Assembly: GCA_965246875.1 (NCBI GenBank)
Contig: CBDFFU010000006.1
Coordinates: 620,001 to 684,000 of the forward strand
DNA from: DASWYT01 sp965246875
Lineage (GTDB): Bacteria > Pseudomonadota > Alphaproteobacteria > Micavibrionales > SZUA-601
Reading direction: 5' to 3'
DNA length: 64,000 bases
A program made the translations under genes and the position numbers. Below are positions 1-8,734 of this stretch, one piece after another. The notes beneath the pieces were generated by a model. That model saw only the letters and a list, made by a program, of their open reading frames with translations, did not search any database and had not been told where the DNA came from. Position 1 is the stretch's first letter, and the number at the start of each line of letters is the position of its first letter.

Positions 1-770
1 AAGCATGTTTGGATAAGTTCTATGATGCATCCATTACGGCTTATACACAAATATATAAGCGTTTGGGTTTAGGTGAAATAACTGTCTTGACTTACGCTGA
101 CGGTGGCATTTTTTCAAAATATTCACACGAGTTTCAAACCATTACAGATGCTGGTGAAGATATCATCTATAAAATTCCAGGTACAAATGTCGCTATCAAT
201 AAAGAAATTATTCAAGATAAAGAAGCCTTGCAGACAATTATTCCAAATTATAAAGAAGGTGACGAAAAGTCGCTTGAAGCAGTAAAAGCTATTGAAGTGG
301 GTAATATATTTAAATTAGGAACGCGTTTTTCTAATTCTTGCAATGTTTCGTTTAATGATGCCGAAGGTCAAAATACTATGCCTGTGATGGGGTGCTATGG
401 TTTAGGCCCCAGCCGTGTGATGGGAACGATTGCTGAGTGCTTAAGTGATGACAATGGTTTGATATGGCCAGAAGAAATTGCACCATTTAATGTTCATTTG
501 GTGTCTTTGGCACATGAGGAAGCAGAAATTGAAGAAGCTGACACTGTCTATCAAATGTTACAGGCAGCAAATATTGATGTACTATATGATGATCGGCTTG
601 ATACACGAGCAGGTGCTAAAATGGCAGATGCCGATTTAATTGGCATTCCACATCGTATTGTTGTCAGTAAGAAAACAATTGCGGAAGACGTCGTTGAATG
701 GAAAAAACGCTCTGGTGGTGAAGCGGTGAAAATTTCTCTATATGACTTTATTACAAAGATTAAAGGATAA
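1..770 (+). CDS. proS: Proline-tRNA ligase, C-terminal part (partial)
   Basis: Charges tRNA-Pro with proline in the cytoplasm. The frame is open from the window edge, so the start lies upstream and the N-terminal catalytic motifs 1 and 2 are missing here. Visible are the SHEFQ and AGEDII segment, the EVGNIFKLGTRFS segment and class II motif 3 (GCYGLGPSR, near bases 388-415), then a C-terminal anticodon-binding domain with the DDR..RAGAKMADADLIGIPHRI stretch. No YbaK-like insertion is seen in the part present. It ends one base before lolC, whose ribosome binding site lies in its last codons. Codon use is clearly more AT-rich than in lolC, lolD and dnaE, which suggests transfer (see findings). 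The family call is firm; the origin is inference. Confidence 0.93.
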   Translation, partial: ACLDKFYDASITAYTQIYKRLGLGEITVLTYADGGIFSKYSHEFQTITDAGEDIIYKIPGTNVAINKEIIQDKEALQTIIPNYKEGDEKSLEAVKAIEVGNIFKLGTRFSNSCNVSFNDAEGQNTMPVMGCYGLGPSRVMGTIAECLSDDNGLIWPEEIAPFNVHLVSLAHEEAEIEEADTVYQMLQAANIDVLYDDRLDTRAGAKMADADLIGIPHRIVVSKKTIAEDVVEWKKRSGGEAVKISLYDFITKIKG

Positions 771-771
771 A

Positions 772-2013
772 ATGTCCCTCCTGTTTGAACCCTTTGTTGC
801 CTGGCGGTATTTGCGGGCGAAGCGTAAGGAAAGTTTTATTTCCGTGATCACCGGTTTTTCGCTGGTGGGCATTGCACTGGGCGTGGCAACACTCATCATC
901 GTGATGTCAGTCATGAACGGGTTTCGACAGGAATTGATCGGGCGCATTTTGGGCATTAATGGCCATATGAATGTCTATGCGCACAACCAGCCGTTGGATG
1001 ATTATGATTTTCAATCCAGCCAGTTGCGCAGTATTCCGGGTGTGACCCAGGTGTTGCCAACGATCGAAGGGCAGGCGTTGATCACCTATAACGGGTCGGC
1101 AACCGGCGTCATCGTGCGCGGTTTTACCGCTGAGAGTTTTCAACAGAAAAAACTGTTGTTCAATGCTGTGGCTGCCGATCAACGGGCAAATTTCAAAGAT
1201 AGCAATATCTTGATTGGCAGCGCGTTGGCTGACCGGTTGCATTTGAGTGTGGGTGACACGTTGCAATTAATCAGCCCGCGCCCAAAACAAAGCCCGTTTG
1301 GTGCCATGCCACGGACGAAAGATTTTACCATTGGCGGTATTTTTGATGTCGGTATGTTTGAATATAACAACTCGTTTATCTTCATGCCGATGGAGGCTGC
1401 ACAGTTATTCTTTCAATTGCCACAACAAGTGTCATTTCTGGAAGTTATGACGGTCGATCCGCAAAAGACGCTGGAGATCAAACCGTTGATTGACCATAAA
1501 TTGGGTGATGCCTACCGCACCATCGACTGGCGGCAGAACAACGTCAATTTCTTCAATGCGTTGCAAGTCGAACGGAATGTGATGTTCCTGATCTTGACGC
1601 TGATCATTTTGGTAGCGGCCTTCAACATTATTTCGTCTATGATCATGCTGGTCAAAGACAAGGCGCACGACATTGCGATCTTGCGCACTATGGGCGCCAG
1701 TAAAACATCAATTTTGAAAATCTTTTTATTGACCGGGTCCAGTATTGGTGTGTTTGGTACCTTGACCGGTTTTGGGTTAGGTGTGCTGATTGTCAAAAAT
1801 ATTGGGGCCATTCAAAAAGGCATTGAATATCTGTCTGGTAAATCGGTTTTCCCAGCCGAGATTTATTTCCTCAGCCGCGTTCCCGCGCAAATGGAATGGC
1901 ATGAAGTCATCATGATTGTTGGCATGGCCTTGTTATTATCGTTTTGTGCCACACTTTATCCGGCGTGGCGCGCTGCTCGTCTTGACCCTGTGGAGGCTTT
2001 GCGCAATGCCTAA
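772..2013 (+). CDS. lolC: Lipoprotein-releasing ABC transporter, membrane subunit (LolC/LolE family)
   Basis: Inner-membrane subunit of the Lol system, which extracts outer-membrane lipoproteins for the chaperone LolA. The 413-residue protein has the family layout: one N-terminal membrane segment (about residues 25-50), a large periplasmic domain, and three C-terminal membrane segments (about 265-295, 310-345, 375-400) ending in PAWRAARLDPVEALR, the FtsX-like signature. I chose the ATG at 772 because AAAGGA lies 5-9 bases upstream; a start at 742 in the same frame would sit deep in proS. It overlaps lolD by 8 bases. Alphaproteobacteria often carry a single LolC/E protein that acts as a homodimer, which fits the absence of lolE here. 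Confidence 0.93.
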   Translation: MSLLFEPFVAWRYLRAKRKESFISVITGFSLVGIALGVATLIIVMSVMNGFRQELIGRILGINGHMNVYAHNQPLDDYDFQSSQLRSIPGVTQVLPTIEGQALITYNGSATGVIVRGFTAESFQQKKLLFNAVAADQRANFKDSNILIGSALADRLHLSVGDTLQLISPRPKQSPFGAMPRTKDFTIGGIFDVGMFEYNNSFIFMPMEAAQLFFQLPQQVSFLEVMTVDPQKTLEIKPLIDHKLGDAYRTIDWRQNNVNFFNALQVERNVMFLILTLIILVAAFNIISSMIMLVKDKAHDIAILRTMGASKTSILKIFLLTGSSIGVFGTLTGFGLGVLIVKNIGAIQKGIEYLSGKSVFPAEIYFLSRVPAQMEWHEVIMIVGMALLLSFCATLYPAWRAARLDPVEALRNA

Positions 2014-2686
2014 TGTTCTCTCTCTCCAAGATGTGCGTCATTCCTATCCGGAAGGCCAGGGCGGTCGTCTTAATATTTTGCATGGTGTATCACTGCACGT
2101 CGATCGCGGTGAAATCGTTGCGCTCATTGGTCGGTCAGGTGCTGGTAAATCAACCTTGCTGCATATGATGGGTTTGCTGGATCGGCCGGAAGACGGTGTG
2201 GTACAGATCGAAGGCAAATCGACCGCCGCGATTACGGAACAGGAACGCACCTTGCTGCGCCGGGATAAAATTGGTTTCGTTTACCAGTTTCACCATCTGC
2301 TGCCGGAATTTTCCGCATTGGAAAACGTAATGATGCCGCAATTGATCGGTGGGAAATCAAAGCCTGCAGCAAAAGAACGTGCGAACATGTTGCTGACCCA
2401 GGTCGGCCTTGGTCATCGGGTTACGCATCGTCCTCATCAACTCTCTGGTGGTGAACAACAACGCGTCGCCATCGCGCGGGCCTTGGCGAACAAGCCGGCT
2501 TTGTTATTGGCCGATGAACCGACAGGTAATCTCGACCCGTTTACGGCAGACACTGTGTTTGACGTATTGTTGAACGTGGTGCGCAATGAAGGTGTTGGCG
2601 CCTTGATTGCAACGCACAACCCGGAACTGGCAAAACGGATGGATCGGACCCTTATTCTGGATAAGGGATTGATTGCAACGCAATGA
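2006..2686 (+). CDS. lolD: Lipoprotein-releasing ABC transporter, ATPase subunit
   Basis: Cytoplasmic ATPase that powers LolC in lipoprotein release. The 226-residue protein shows Walker A GRSGAGKST (about residues 42-50), a Q-loop (VYQFHHLLPEFSALENV), the signature LSGGEQQRVAIARAL (about 146-160), Walker B LLADEPTGNLD and a switch His in ATHNPE. The start is the ATG at 2006, giving MPNVLSLQDVRHSYPEG, the usual beginning of this family; the frame runs 30 codons further upstream inside lolC without support. It overlaps lolC by 8 bases and its stop overlaps the dnaE start (ATGA), so the three genes are probably translationally coupled. Confidence 0.95.
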   Translation: MPNVLSLQDVRHSYPEGQGGRLNILHGVSLHVDRGEIVALIGRSGAGKSTLLHMMGLLDRPEDGVVQIEGKSTAAITEQERTLLRRDKIGFVYQFHHLLPEFSALENVMMPQLIGGKSKPAAKERANMLLTQVGLGHRVTHRPHQLSGGEQQRVAIARALANKPALLLADEPTGNLDPFTADTVFDVLLNVVRNEGVGALIATHNPELAKRMDRTLILDKGLIATQ

Positions 2687-5600
2687 GCCATGGCTTGTCA
2701 CCGTTTATTCATCTGCGCGTTCATTCGCCTTATTCACTAGCCGAGGGTGCGGTCAAGATCGACAAGGCTTTGGAGATGTGCGCGCATTACAAAATGCCGG
2801 CCATTGCCATTACCGATACGAATAATTTATTCGGTGCGATGGAATTATCGCTGAATGCCGTCAAAAAAGGTGTGCAGCCGATTATTGGTTGTCAGCTGGA
2901 TTTGAAATACAGCGCGGCCGATAAAGACATGAATACGCCACGTTTTTCCAAGCGTGATATCGCGCCAATTGTGTTACTGGTGCAAAATGCAGCAGGCTAT
3001 CAGAATTTATCCAAACTGGTCAGCCATGCGTATATTGAAAAACAGGCGCAAGACCCGTTTTTTATTACGCTGGAGCAGTTATTGCTGCATCATGAAGGTT
3101 TAATCTTATTGACCGGTGGTGCGCATGGTCATGTCGGACGTTTTTTAGGAAATGGCCGCAAATCGCAAGCGGAAGAATTTGTCAAAACATTGCATACGAC
3201 ATTTAACGGGCGTGTTTATATTGAGTTGACCAGGCATGGTGAATGGAACAAAACCGTCGATCAGAACACCATCCAATTGGCGCATAATCTGAATTTACCA
3301 ATCGTTGCCACGAATAATTGCTATTTCATCAAGCCTGATTTTTACGAGGCGCATGACGCGTTGTTGTGCATTGCCGATGGTCGCTATATCACTGAAACCG
3401 ACCGCCGCCGCGAAACGCCTGATCATTATTTCAAATCGCCTGATGAGATGGTCGCATTATTCCAGGATGTGCCAGAAGCGATTGCGAACACCATGCAAAT
3501 TGCCAGACGCTGTCATTTCCTGTTGAAAAAAACCGACCCGCAACTGCCGGCGTTTGAAACGCAAGGCGGACGGACGGAAGATGACGAGCTGGTCTTTTGG
3601 GCAAAAGACGGTTTGCAGCAGCGTCTTGAAAAGTATGTGTTGCCGCAAACACCAGCTGAGAAACATGCGGAAACGATCAAAGAATATACCGACCGTCTGC
3701 ACGTGGAATTGCCGATCATTCTCAAAATGGGTTTCGCCGGTTATTTTTTGATCGTGGCAGATTTTATTGGCTGGGCGAAAGATCAGAATATTCCGGTCGG
3801 GCCAGGCCGGGGGTCTGGTGCGGGTTCTATCGTGGCATGGGCTTTGAAAATCACCGACGTTGACCCCATTCCGTACCGTCTGCTGTTCGAACGTTTTTTG
3901 AACCCGGAACGGGTCAGCATGCCCGATTTCGATATCGACTTTTGCCAATCGCGCCGTGACGAAGTGATCAGCTATGTACAGCAAAAATACGGCAAAGACC
4001 GTGTGGCGCAGATTATCACATTTGGAAAACTGCAGGCGCGCGCCGTGGTGCGTGACGTGGGCCGTGTGTTACAGATGCCGTACGGGCAGGTGGATCGCAT
4101 TTCCAAAATGATTCCGCAGAACCCGACCAATCCGGTCACGTTGCAAGAGGCGATCAACACCGATCCGGAATTTGATCGTTTGCGCAAAGCTGAAGAATCG
4201 GTTGATCGATTGTTGACGATGGCGTTGAAATTGGAAGGGCTTTACCGCCACGCGTCGACCCATGCAGCGGGGATTGTCATTGGCAATAAACCATTGCCGG
4301 AGATTGTGCCACTGTACCGCGATGCACGGTCAGACATGCCCGCGGCGCAGTTTAATTTAAAATATATCGAAGACACCGGTTTGGTAAAGTTCGACTTTCT
4401 GGGTTTAAAAACGTTGACGGTGCTGCAAGTCGCATTGGAAAACATTAAGACGACTGAAAATATTGATGTGGATTTATTAGCCCTGCCGCTGGAAGACAAA
4501 AAAACCTATGATCTGATCGCCATCGGCCAGACGACAGGTGTGTTCCAGTTTGAAGGCAGCGGCATGCAGGATACAATGCGCAAGGTGAAGCCGACGCGCA
4601 TTGAAGACTTGATTGCGATTGCATCCTTATATCGGCCAGGCCCGATGGACCAGATCCCGCAATACGCCAGGGTCAAACATGGCGAAGCCGAGGCCGATTA
4701 TCCGCACCCGTTGCTGGCGACCATTCTGGAAGAAACCCATGGCATCATGGTGTACCAGGAGCAGGTGATGGAAATTGCCAAGGTGTTGTCTGGTTATACA
4801 CTGGGTGGTGCCGATTTATTGCGCCGGGCGATGGGGAAAAAGATCAAAGAAGAAATGGATGCGCAGCGCGAACGGTTTGTCGACGGCGCGTTGCAAACGA
4901 ACCAAGTGCCAGCGGAACAGGCCAATATGATTTTTGACCTGGTCGCAAAATTTGCGGGCTATGGTTTCAACAAATCCCACGCGGCCGCTTATGCCTTGAT
5001 TGCGTACCAGACCGGATATCTGAAAGCCAATTACCCGGTTGAATTTATGGCGGCCCTGATGACGCTGGATCTGGGCAATACGGACAAGATCAATTTTTAT
5101 ATTCAGGATTTGAAGCGCCTGAATATCACATTGGCACCGCCGGATATTAATCGGTCCTTCGCGCATTTTGCAGTGGAACAAACGGACGCGGGCAAGGTTA
5201 TTCGTTACGCCTTGGCTGGATTAAAAGGCATTGGCGGGCAGGCGATTGAGGAACTGGTGGCCGAGCGTGAAGCACACGGGCCGTTTCAATCGCTGGATAA
5301 CCTGGCGCAACGCATGAATGCGAAAAGCTTTACGCGCAAGCAATTCGAGATTCTGGTGGCTGCCGGCGCGTTTGACGGCTTTGGCGCGCGCGGAGCGTTA
5401 TTCGATGCAGCGGATCGCATTGTGAGTGCGGCACAGCGTAAATTAAATGATGAGATTTCTGGTCAGGTAAGTTTATTTGCCGCCACGCCAAATGCCGAAG
5501 CACAGGAAATAATTACCTTGCGCGACACGGCTGACTGGCCACCATTAGAGCGCATGCAAAAAGAATATGACGCGGTTGGGTTCTATTTATCAGCGCACCC

Positions 5601-6165
5601 GCTGGACGCCTATAAAAAATGGCTGGGTGAAAAGAAATTCATGTGTTACCAGGACATTGTGAAATCAACTGTGCAAATGCCATCCGTCAAAATGGCAGGC
5701 GTCGTATTAAAACGGCAGGAACGCCGGTCGGAGCGTGGACGCTATGCGTTTGTTACCTTATCGGACGCGTCGGGCATGTATGATGTCGCGGTCTATAGCG
5801 AACCGCTGCAAGCATTTCGCTCGATCTTGGAGAGTGGCAATATTCTGGCGATGCAATTGGAAATCTCCTGGCGCGAAGATGAGCCGCGCCTGATCTTGCG
5901 TCATTGCAGTTTGCTGGATGCCTCGATGGCGAAGTCGATCAATCATCTGTCACTGCTAATAGGTGCCGCGACCGAAAAGAATAACCCGCTCGACCAATTG
6001 GCCAGCTTCCTGACCCGCTGCGGGCAGGGGCCAGTGACTGTTGATATGGCCGTGATGCTGGACGGCGAACTGGTCAAGCTCAAACTTGATCAATCCATTT
6101 CGCTGGATGATACGGGGTTGGGATTGTTGAACAATCTATCGAATGTGTCGTATAAGGTGCAATGA
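2683..6165 (+). CDS. dnaE: DNA polymerase III alpha subunit
   Basis: Replicative polymerase subunit. Its 1160 residues match the usual length. An N-terminal PHP domain begins at HLRVHSPYSLAEGA (residues about 10-25). The polymerase core holds GPGRGSGAGS (about 375) and the catalytic acidic motif PDFDIDF (about 414-420), with a third Asp near the KFDFLGLK segment (about 565-572). YRPGPMDQIPQY, HGIMVYQEQVM and GYGFNKSHAAAYA are classic DnaE1 signatures. A helix-hairpin-helix region near 840-880 and a C-terminal OB fold (GVVLKRQERRSERGRYAFVTLSD, about 1005) follow. The ATG overlaps the lolD stop by 4 bases. This is DnaE1 rather than the mutagenic DnaE2, judged from context and length. Confidence 0.97.
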   Translation: MSHGLSPFIHLRVHSPYSLAEGAVKIDKALEMCAHYKMPAIAITDTNNLFGAMELSLNAVKKGVQPIIGCQLDLKYSAADKDMNTPRFSKRDIAPIVLLVQNAAGYQNLSKLVSHAYIEKQAQDPFFITLEQLLLHHEGLILLTGGAHGHVGRFLGNGRKSQAEEFVKTLHTTFNGRVYIELTRHGEWNKTVDQNTIQLAHNLNLPIVATNNCYFIKPDFYEAHDALLCIADGRYITETDRRRETPDHYFKSPDEMVALFQDVPEAIANTMQIARRCHFLLKKTDPQLPAFETQGGRTEDDELVFWAKDGLQQRLEKYVLPQTPAEKHAETIKEYTDRLHVELPIILKMGFAGYFLIVADFIGWAKDQNIPVGPGRGSGAGSIVAWALKITDVDPIPYRLLFERFLNPERVSMPDFDIDFCQSRRDEVISYVQQKYGKDRVAQIITFGKLQARAVVRDVGRVLQMPYGQVDRISKMIPQNPTNPVTLQEAINTDPEFDRLRKAEESVDRLLTMALKLEGLYRHASTHAAGIVIGNKPLPEIVPLYRDARSDMPAAQFNLKYIEDTGLVKFDFLGLKTLTVLQVALENIKTTENIDVDLLALPLEDKKTYDLIAIGQTTGVFQFEGSGMQDTMRKVKPTRIEDLIAIASLYRPGPMDQIPQYARVKHGEAEADYPHPLLATILEETHGIMVYQEQVMEIAKVLSGYTLGGADLLRRAMGKKIKEEMDAQRERFVDGALQTNQVPAEQANMIFDLVAKFAGYGFNKSHAAAYALIAYQTGYLKANYPVEFMAALMTLDLGNTDKINFYIQDLKRLNITLAPPDINRSFAHFAVEQTDAGKVIRYALAGLKGIGGQAIEELVAEREAHGPFQSLDNLAQRMNAKSFTRKQFEILVAAGAFDGFGARGALFDAADRIVSAAQRKLNDEISGQVSLFAATPNAEAQEIITLRDTADWPPLERMQKEYDAVGFYLSAHPLDAYKKWLGEKKFMCYQDIVKSTVQMPSVKMAGVVLKRQERRSERGRYAFVTLSDASGMYDVAVYSEPLQAFRSILESGNILAMQLEISWREDEPRLILRHCSLLDASMAKSINHLSLLIGAATEKNNPLDQLASFLTRCGQGPVTVDMAVMLDGELVKLKLDQSISLDDTGLGLLNNLSNVSYKVQ

Positions 6166-6166
6166 C

Positions 6167-6739
6167 ATGACACGGGTTATTTTGCATGGTGGATATAGTG
6201 GAACTTGGGATGGAGCCGGCGAAGACCGCGCATTATTTCAGCTGTTGATTGATGCAGCAATGCAAACAAATCAGCGCGTGATGATCAGTGTTTTAGCTTA
6301 CGAGACTGTCGCTGATTTTCCATGTTTAAAAGAAACCTATGCAACTTTTCAAGAGATGAATCCCAATGTTCAATTGGTAATTGCCGGTCGTGATAATTTT
6401 AAACAGTTATTGCCACAACACCGCGTTGTATTTCTTCAAGGTGGTCATTCACGTGAGCATCACAATGCTCTGAAAGATGTGACGCGTAATGATCTCATGC
6501 ACAATAAAGTTCTGTTGGCTGGCTCATCATCTGGTGGCATGATGCTCTGTCAATGGGGTTACAGCCGCAGCGGTAACGGGCCACTGCAAGGCAAAGGTAT
6601 TGTCGATCTGGCATTCATGCCACATGCTGATGTCTGGCCTGTTGAGGATTTTTTGCCAAAGTTGCGTGACGTGACAAAAACGTCTGTTTTGATGTTGAAT
6701 GAAAATCAAATGCTTGAATTAAACGTAGACTCTGAATAA
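6167..6739 (+). CDS. Peptidase S51-like (PepE/cyanophycinase-type) protein
   Basis: A 190-residue soluble protein that resembles peptidase family S51: FLQGGHS (about residue 88) matches the conserved glycine loop, and LLAGSSSGGMML (about 113-124) matches the nucleophile elbow GxSxG with Ser as the likely catalytic residue. A downstream PHAD could provide the His. The substrate is unknown; S51 members cleave Asp-X dipeptides or cyanophycin. The ATG at 6167 follows AAGGTG at a 7-base distance and lies one base after the dnaE stop, so it may be read from the dnaE operon. Together with the next gene it separates dnaE from rpsB. I am fairly sure of the fold, not of activity. Confidence 0.65.
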   Translation: MTRVILHGGYSGTWDGAGEDRALFQLLIDAAMQTNQRVMISVLAYETVADFPCLKETYATFQEMNPNVQLVIAGRDNFKQLLPQHRVVFLQGGHSREHHNALKDVTRNDLMHNKVLLAGSSSGGMMLCQWGYSRSGNGPLQGKGIVDLAFMPHADVWPVEDFLPKLRDVTKTSVLMLNENQMLELNVDSE

Positions 6740-6754
6740 GAAGCAAGTAAAACG

Positions 6755-7534
6755 ATGCTTTATGCAGAAATGTTTTGTATCGGTTTATTATGTTGGCTTG
6801 TTGCCACGCTAACAGCGGGCGGTGCAGGGCTGATATTTCTGATGATTGCCGGATTGGTGTTGCCTTTACCCGTTGCGACCATGACTTTGGGGTTTGCTGG
6901 GACGATTGCAGGGTTTTATCGGGCCTGGATTTATCGCAAGGATATTGATCTCGATATTTTAAAGTGGCTTATTCCTGGAACGCTGATCGGGTCGGTTTTG
7001 GGCGCTTATTTGTTTGGTGAAGCTATCGACAGTGCAAATGCAGAGTCGCTGAAAGTTTTTTTAGGCTTGTTACTTGTTGTTAGTGGAATATTTGGACTCT
7101 TTAAAATCAATCTTGTAAACATTCCGGCGCAGAAATATTATTTTTTCCCAATGGGAATTTTTACATCGTTTATCTCGGGCCTGATCGGTGCTTCCAGCCC
7201 GATTATGAATGTGTTGTTTCGAAAGTTCTCGTTGAAACCGACTCAAATTGTTGGAACGAAATCACTCAATTTATTTTTGTTGCAATTCTCCAAGACGATT
7301 ATTTATATCGTGACTGTGATCGTGACGCATAAGGCTATTGTCGATAATAAAACGCTGTCAACGACTGAATTCTTTATGTTAGGCAGTGTTACGGCATTGG
7401 GATGCATCGTAGGTGTTTATGGAGGGAAGAGGTTATTGGACAAGGTTAACGAGGGGTTGTTCGATCAGGTTTTGAAAGTGATGATGGTTTTGTATGGAAT
7501 GTATATGCTAGCCGACCTTTTTTTATTTACATAA
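6755..7534 (+). CDS. TauE/SafE (DUF81) family membrane permease
   Basis: A 259-residue integral membrane protein with about eight hydrophobic segments in two similar halves (first half begins AEMFCIGLLCWLVATLTAGGAGLIF; second half GIFTSFISGLIGASSPIMNVLFRKF, then IVGTKSLN). This layout and the glycine-rich re-entrant-like turns are typical of the TauE/SafE group, proposed exporters of sulfite or other sulfonate-related anions. No substrate can be read from sequence. It starts 15 bases after the S51-like gene, so the two may be co-transcribed. There is no sulfur-metabolism gene nearby. Confidence 0.8.
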   Translation: MLYAEMFCIGLLCWLVATLTAGGAGLIFLMIAGLVLPLPVATMTLGFAGTIAGFYRAWIYRKDIDLDILKWLIPGTLIGSVLGAYLFGEAIDSANAESLKVFLGLLLVVSGIFGLFKINLVNIPAQKYYFFPMGIFTSFISGLIGASSPIMNVLFRKFSLKPTQIVGTKSLNLFLLQFSKTIIYIVTVIVTHKAIVDNKTLSTTEFFMLGSVTALGCIVGVYGGKRLLDKVNEGLFDQVLKVMMVLYGMYMLADLFLFT

Positions 7535-7572
7535 ATTTAAAAAAGTACTGCTATTTCATAGAGCTAATTCCC

Positions 7573-7601
7573 TTGCATCTCCCACTATAATCCCCTATAA
7601 T
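7573..7601 (+). promoter_or_regulatory. Probable sigma-70 promoter of the rpsB operon
   Basis: TTGCAT (7573-7578) is separated by 17 bases from a perfect TATAAT (7596-7601). A second TATAAT sits 10 bases upstream (7586-7591) but has no matching -35. Transcription would begin near 7608 and give a leader of about 160 bases before rpsB. The -35 resembles the CTTG-type element common in Alphaproteobacteria; the rplY promoter in this window has the same form (TTGCAA then TATAAT). Confidence 0.6.
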
Positions 7602-7607
7602 CCACGC

Positions 7608-7769
7608 ACCGCAACCTTGCGGTAAATTCATCTCTCACACGGTGACGGGCGGTTCTGGGTTTAGCCAGACGATGCCCATCCGGTGGATTTGGCCTTCAAT
7701 TTCATTTGAAATCAAAAGGTAAAATCTGCACTTGCCGTGGCGGACTAACCGGAAAAAGGACTACACACT
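7608..7769 (+). promoter_or_regulatory. Structured 5' leader of rpsB
   Basis: A gene-free leader of about 160 bases between the promoter and rpsB. It holds a hairpin ACCGCA/TGCGGT (7608-7613 with 7618-7623), a GC-rich middle part, an ATTTC/GAAAT hairpin (7699-7703 with 7708-7712), and the ribosome binding site AAAGGA at 7755-7760. Long leaders upstream of rpsB are known sites where free S2 represses its own operon in other Proteobacteria; that this leader does so is inference. No reading frame of note is present. Confidence 0.4.
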
Positions 7770-8660
7770 ATGGCTGTGCCAACATTTACCATGCGCCAAT
7801 TGCTTGAAGCGGGCGTTCACTTCGGTCACAACACACGTCGTTGGAACCCGAAAATGAAGCCGTACATCTTTGGTGCGCGTAACAATATTCACATTCTCGA
7901 TCTGCAACAGACCGTGCCGATGCTCTATGCCGGCATGAATGCCCTGCGTTCGATCACCGCTAAAGGCGGTCGCGTGTTGTTCGTGGGAACAAAACGTCAG
8001 GCAGCTGACAAGATCAAGGAAACCGCCGAACGTTGCGGTCAGTTTTACGTCAATCACCGCTGGTTGGGTGGCATGCTTACCAACTGGAAAACGATCATTA
8101 AATCGATCAACCGCTTGAAAGAGCTTGACGGCATCTTGGATAACGGGTCGGTTGGTTACACCAAACGTGAATCGCTGGAACTGCAGCGTGAGCGTGATAA
8201 ATTGAATCTGTCTATCGGCGGCATCAAGGATATGGGCGGCACACCAGATGCGATCTTTATCATCGACACAGCCAAAGAAGACCTGGCGATCAAAGAAGCC
8301 AATAAATTGGGCATTCCGGTTATTGCTGTTATCGACACAAACTCAAACCCAGAGGGTATCAACTATCCGATCCCGGGTAATGATGATGCATTGCGCGCCA
8401 TTGAATTATATTGCGATCTGATCGCGGGTTCGATCTTAGACGGTCTGCAAGAAGAGATGGGCAGCAAAGGCGTTGATCTGGGTGCGCGTGAAGATGCGAC
8501 CGAAGGCAATCTGGACGCTGACGAAGCGGCGATGAACAAGGGCAACAAAAACAGTAACGGCAAAAAGGTCGTGACGTTGGATAAAGCCAATAAAACCGAC
8601 ACGAACGCTGCTGAAACAGAAGATGTTCCCGTTGCCAAAGCTGCTGCTGCTGGCAACTAA
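7770..8660 (+). CDS. rpsB: 30S ribosomal protein S2
   Basis: Component of the small ribosomal subunit, on the solvent side between head and body. The sequence begins MAVPTFTMRQLLEAGVHFGHNTRRWNPKM and contains WLGGMLTNWKT and the PDAIFIIDTAKEDLAIKEANKLGIPVIAVIDTN signature. At 296 residues it is some 40-50 longer than most S2 proteins because of a low-complexity C-terminal tail rich in Asp, Asn, Lys and Ala (from about residue 245). Such tails are seen in several Alphaproteobacteria. It is the first gene of the rpsB-tsf-pyrH-frr run. Confidence 0.98.
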   Translation: MAVPTFTMRQLLEAGVHFGHNTRRWNPKMKPYIFGARNNIHILDLQQTVPMLYAGMNALRSITAKGGRVLFVGTKRQAADKIKETAERCGQFYVNHRWLGGMLTNWKTIIKSINRLKELDGILDNGSVGYTKRESLELQRERDKLNLSIGGIKDMGGTPDAIFIIDTAKEDLAIKEANKLGIPVIAVIDTNSNPEGINYPIPGNDDALRAIELYCDLIAGSILDGLQEEMGSKGVDLGAREDATEGNLDADEAAMNKGNKNSNGKKVVTLDKANKTDTNAAETEDVPVAKAAAAGN

Positions 8661-8667
8661 ATCATTC

Positions 8668-8695
8668 GGCTGGTCTTTTTTTGTAAAGGCCAGCC
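8668..8695 (+). terminator. Hairpin between rpsB and tsf (probable attenuator)
   Basis: GGCTGGTCTTT (8668-8678 with one offset) pairs with AAAGGCCAGCC (8685-8695) in an 11-base-pair stem with one G-U pair and a short T-rich loop. No T-run follows, so full termination is unlikely. A partial terminator or processing site that lowers tsf relative to rpsB would fit the known behaviour of rpsB-tsf operons. Confidence 0.5.
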
Positions 8696-8734
8696 TAACT
8701 ATTTTATCAACTGTGACATATAGGAGTTACCATT

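Noticed and set aside
742..771. Earlier in-frame ATG for lolC at 742
   Set aside because: It lies inside proS with no ribosome binding site; the ATG at 772 has AAAGGA and the family N-terminus.
3457..3984. 175-codon frame on - inside dnaE
   Set aside because: Antisense to the conserved polymerase core; no likeness to a known family.
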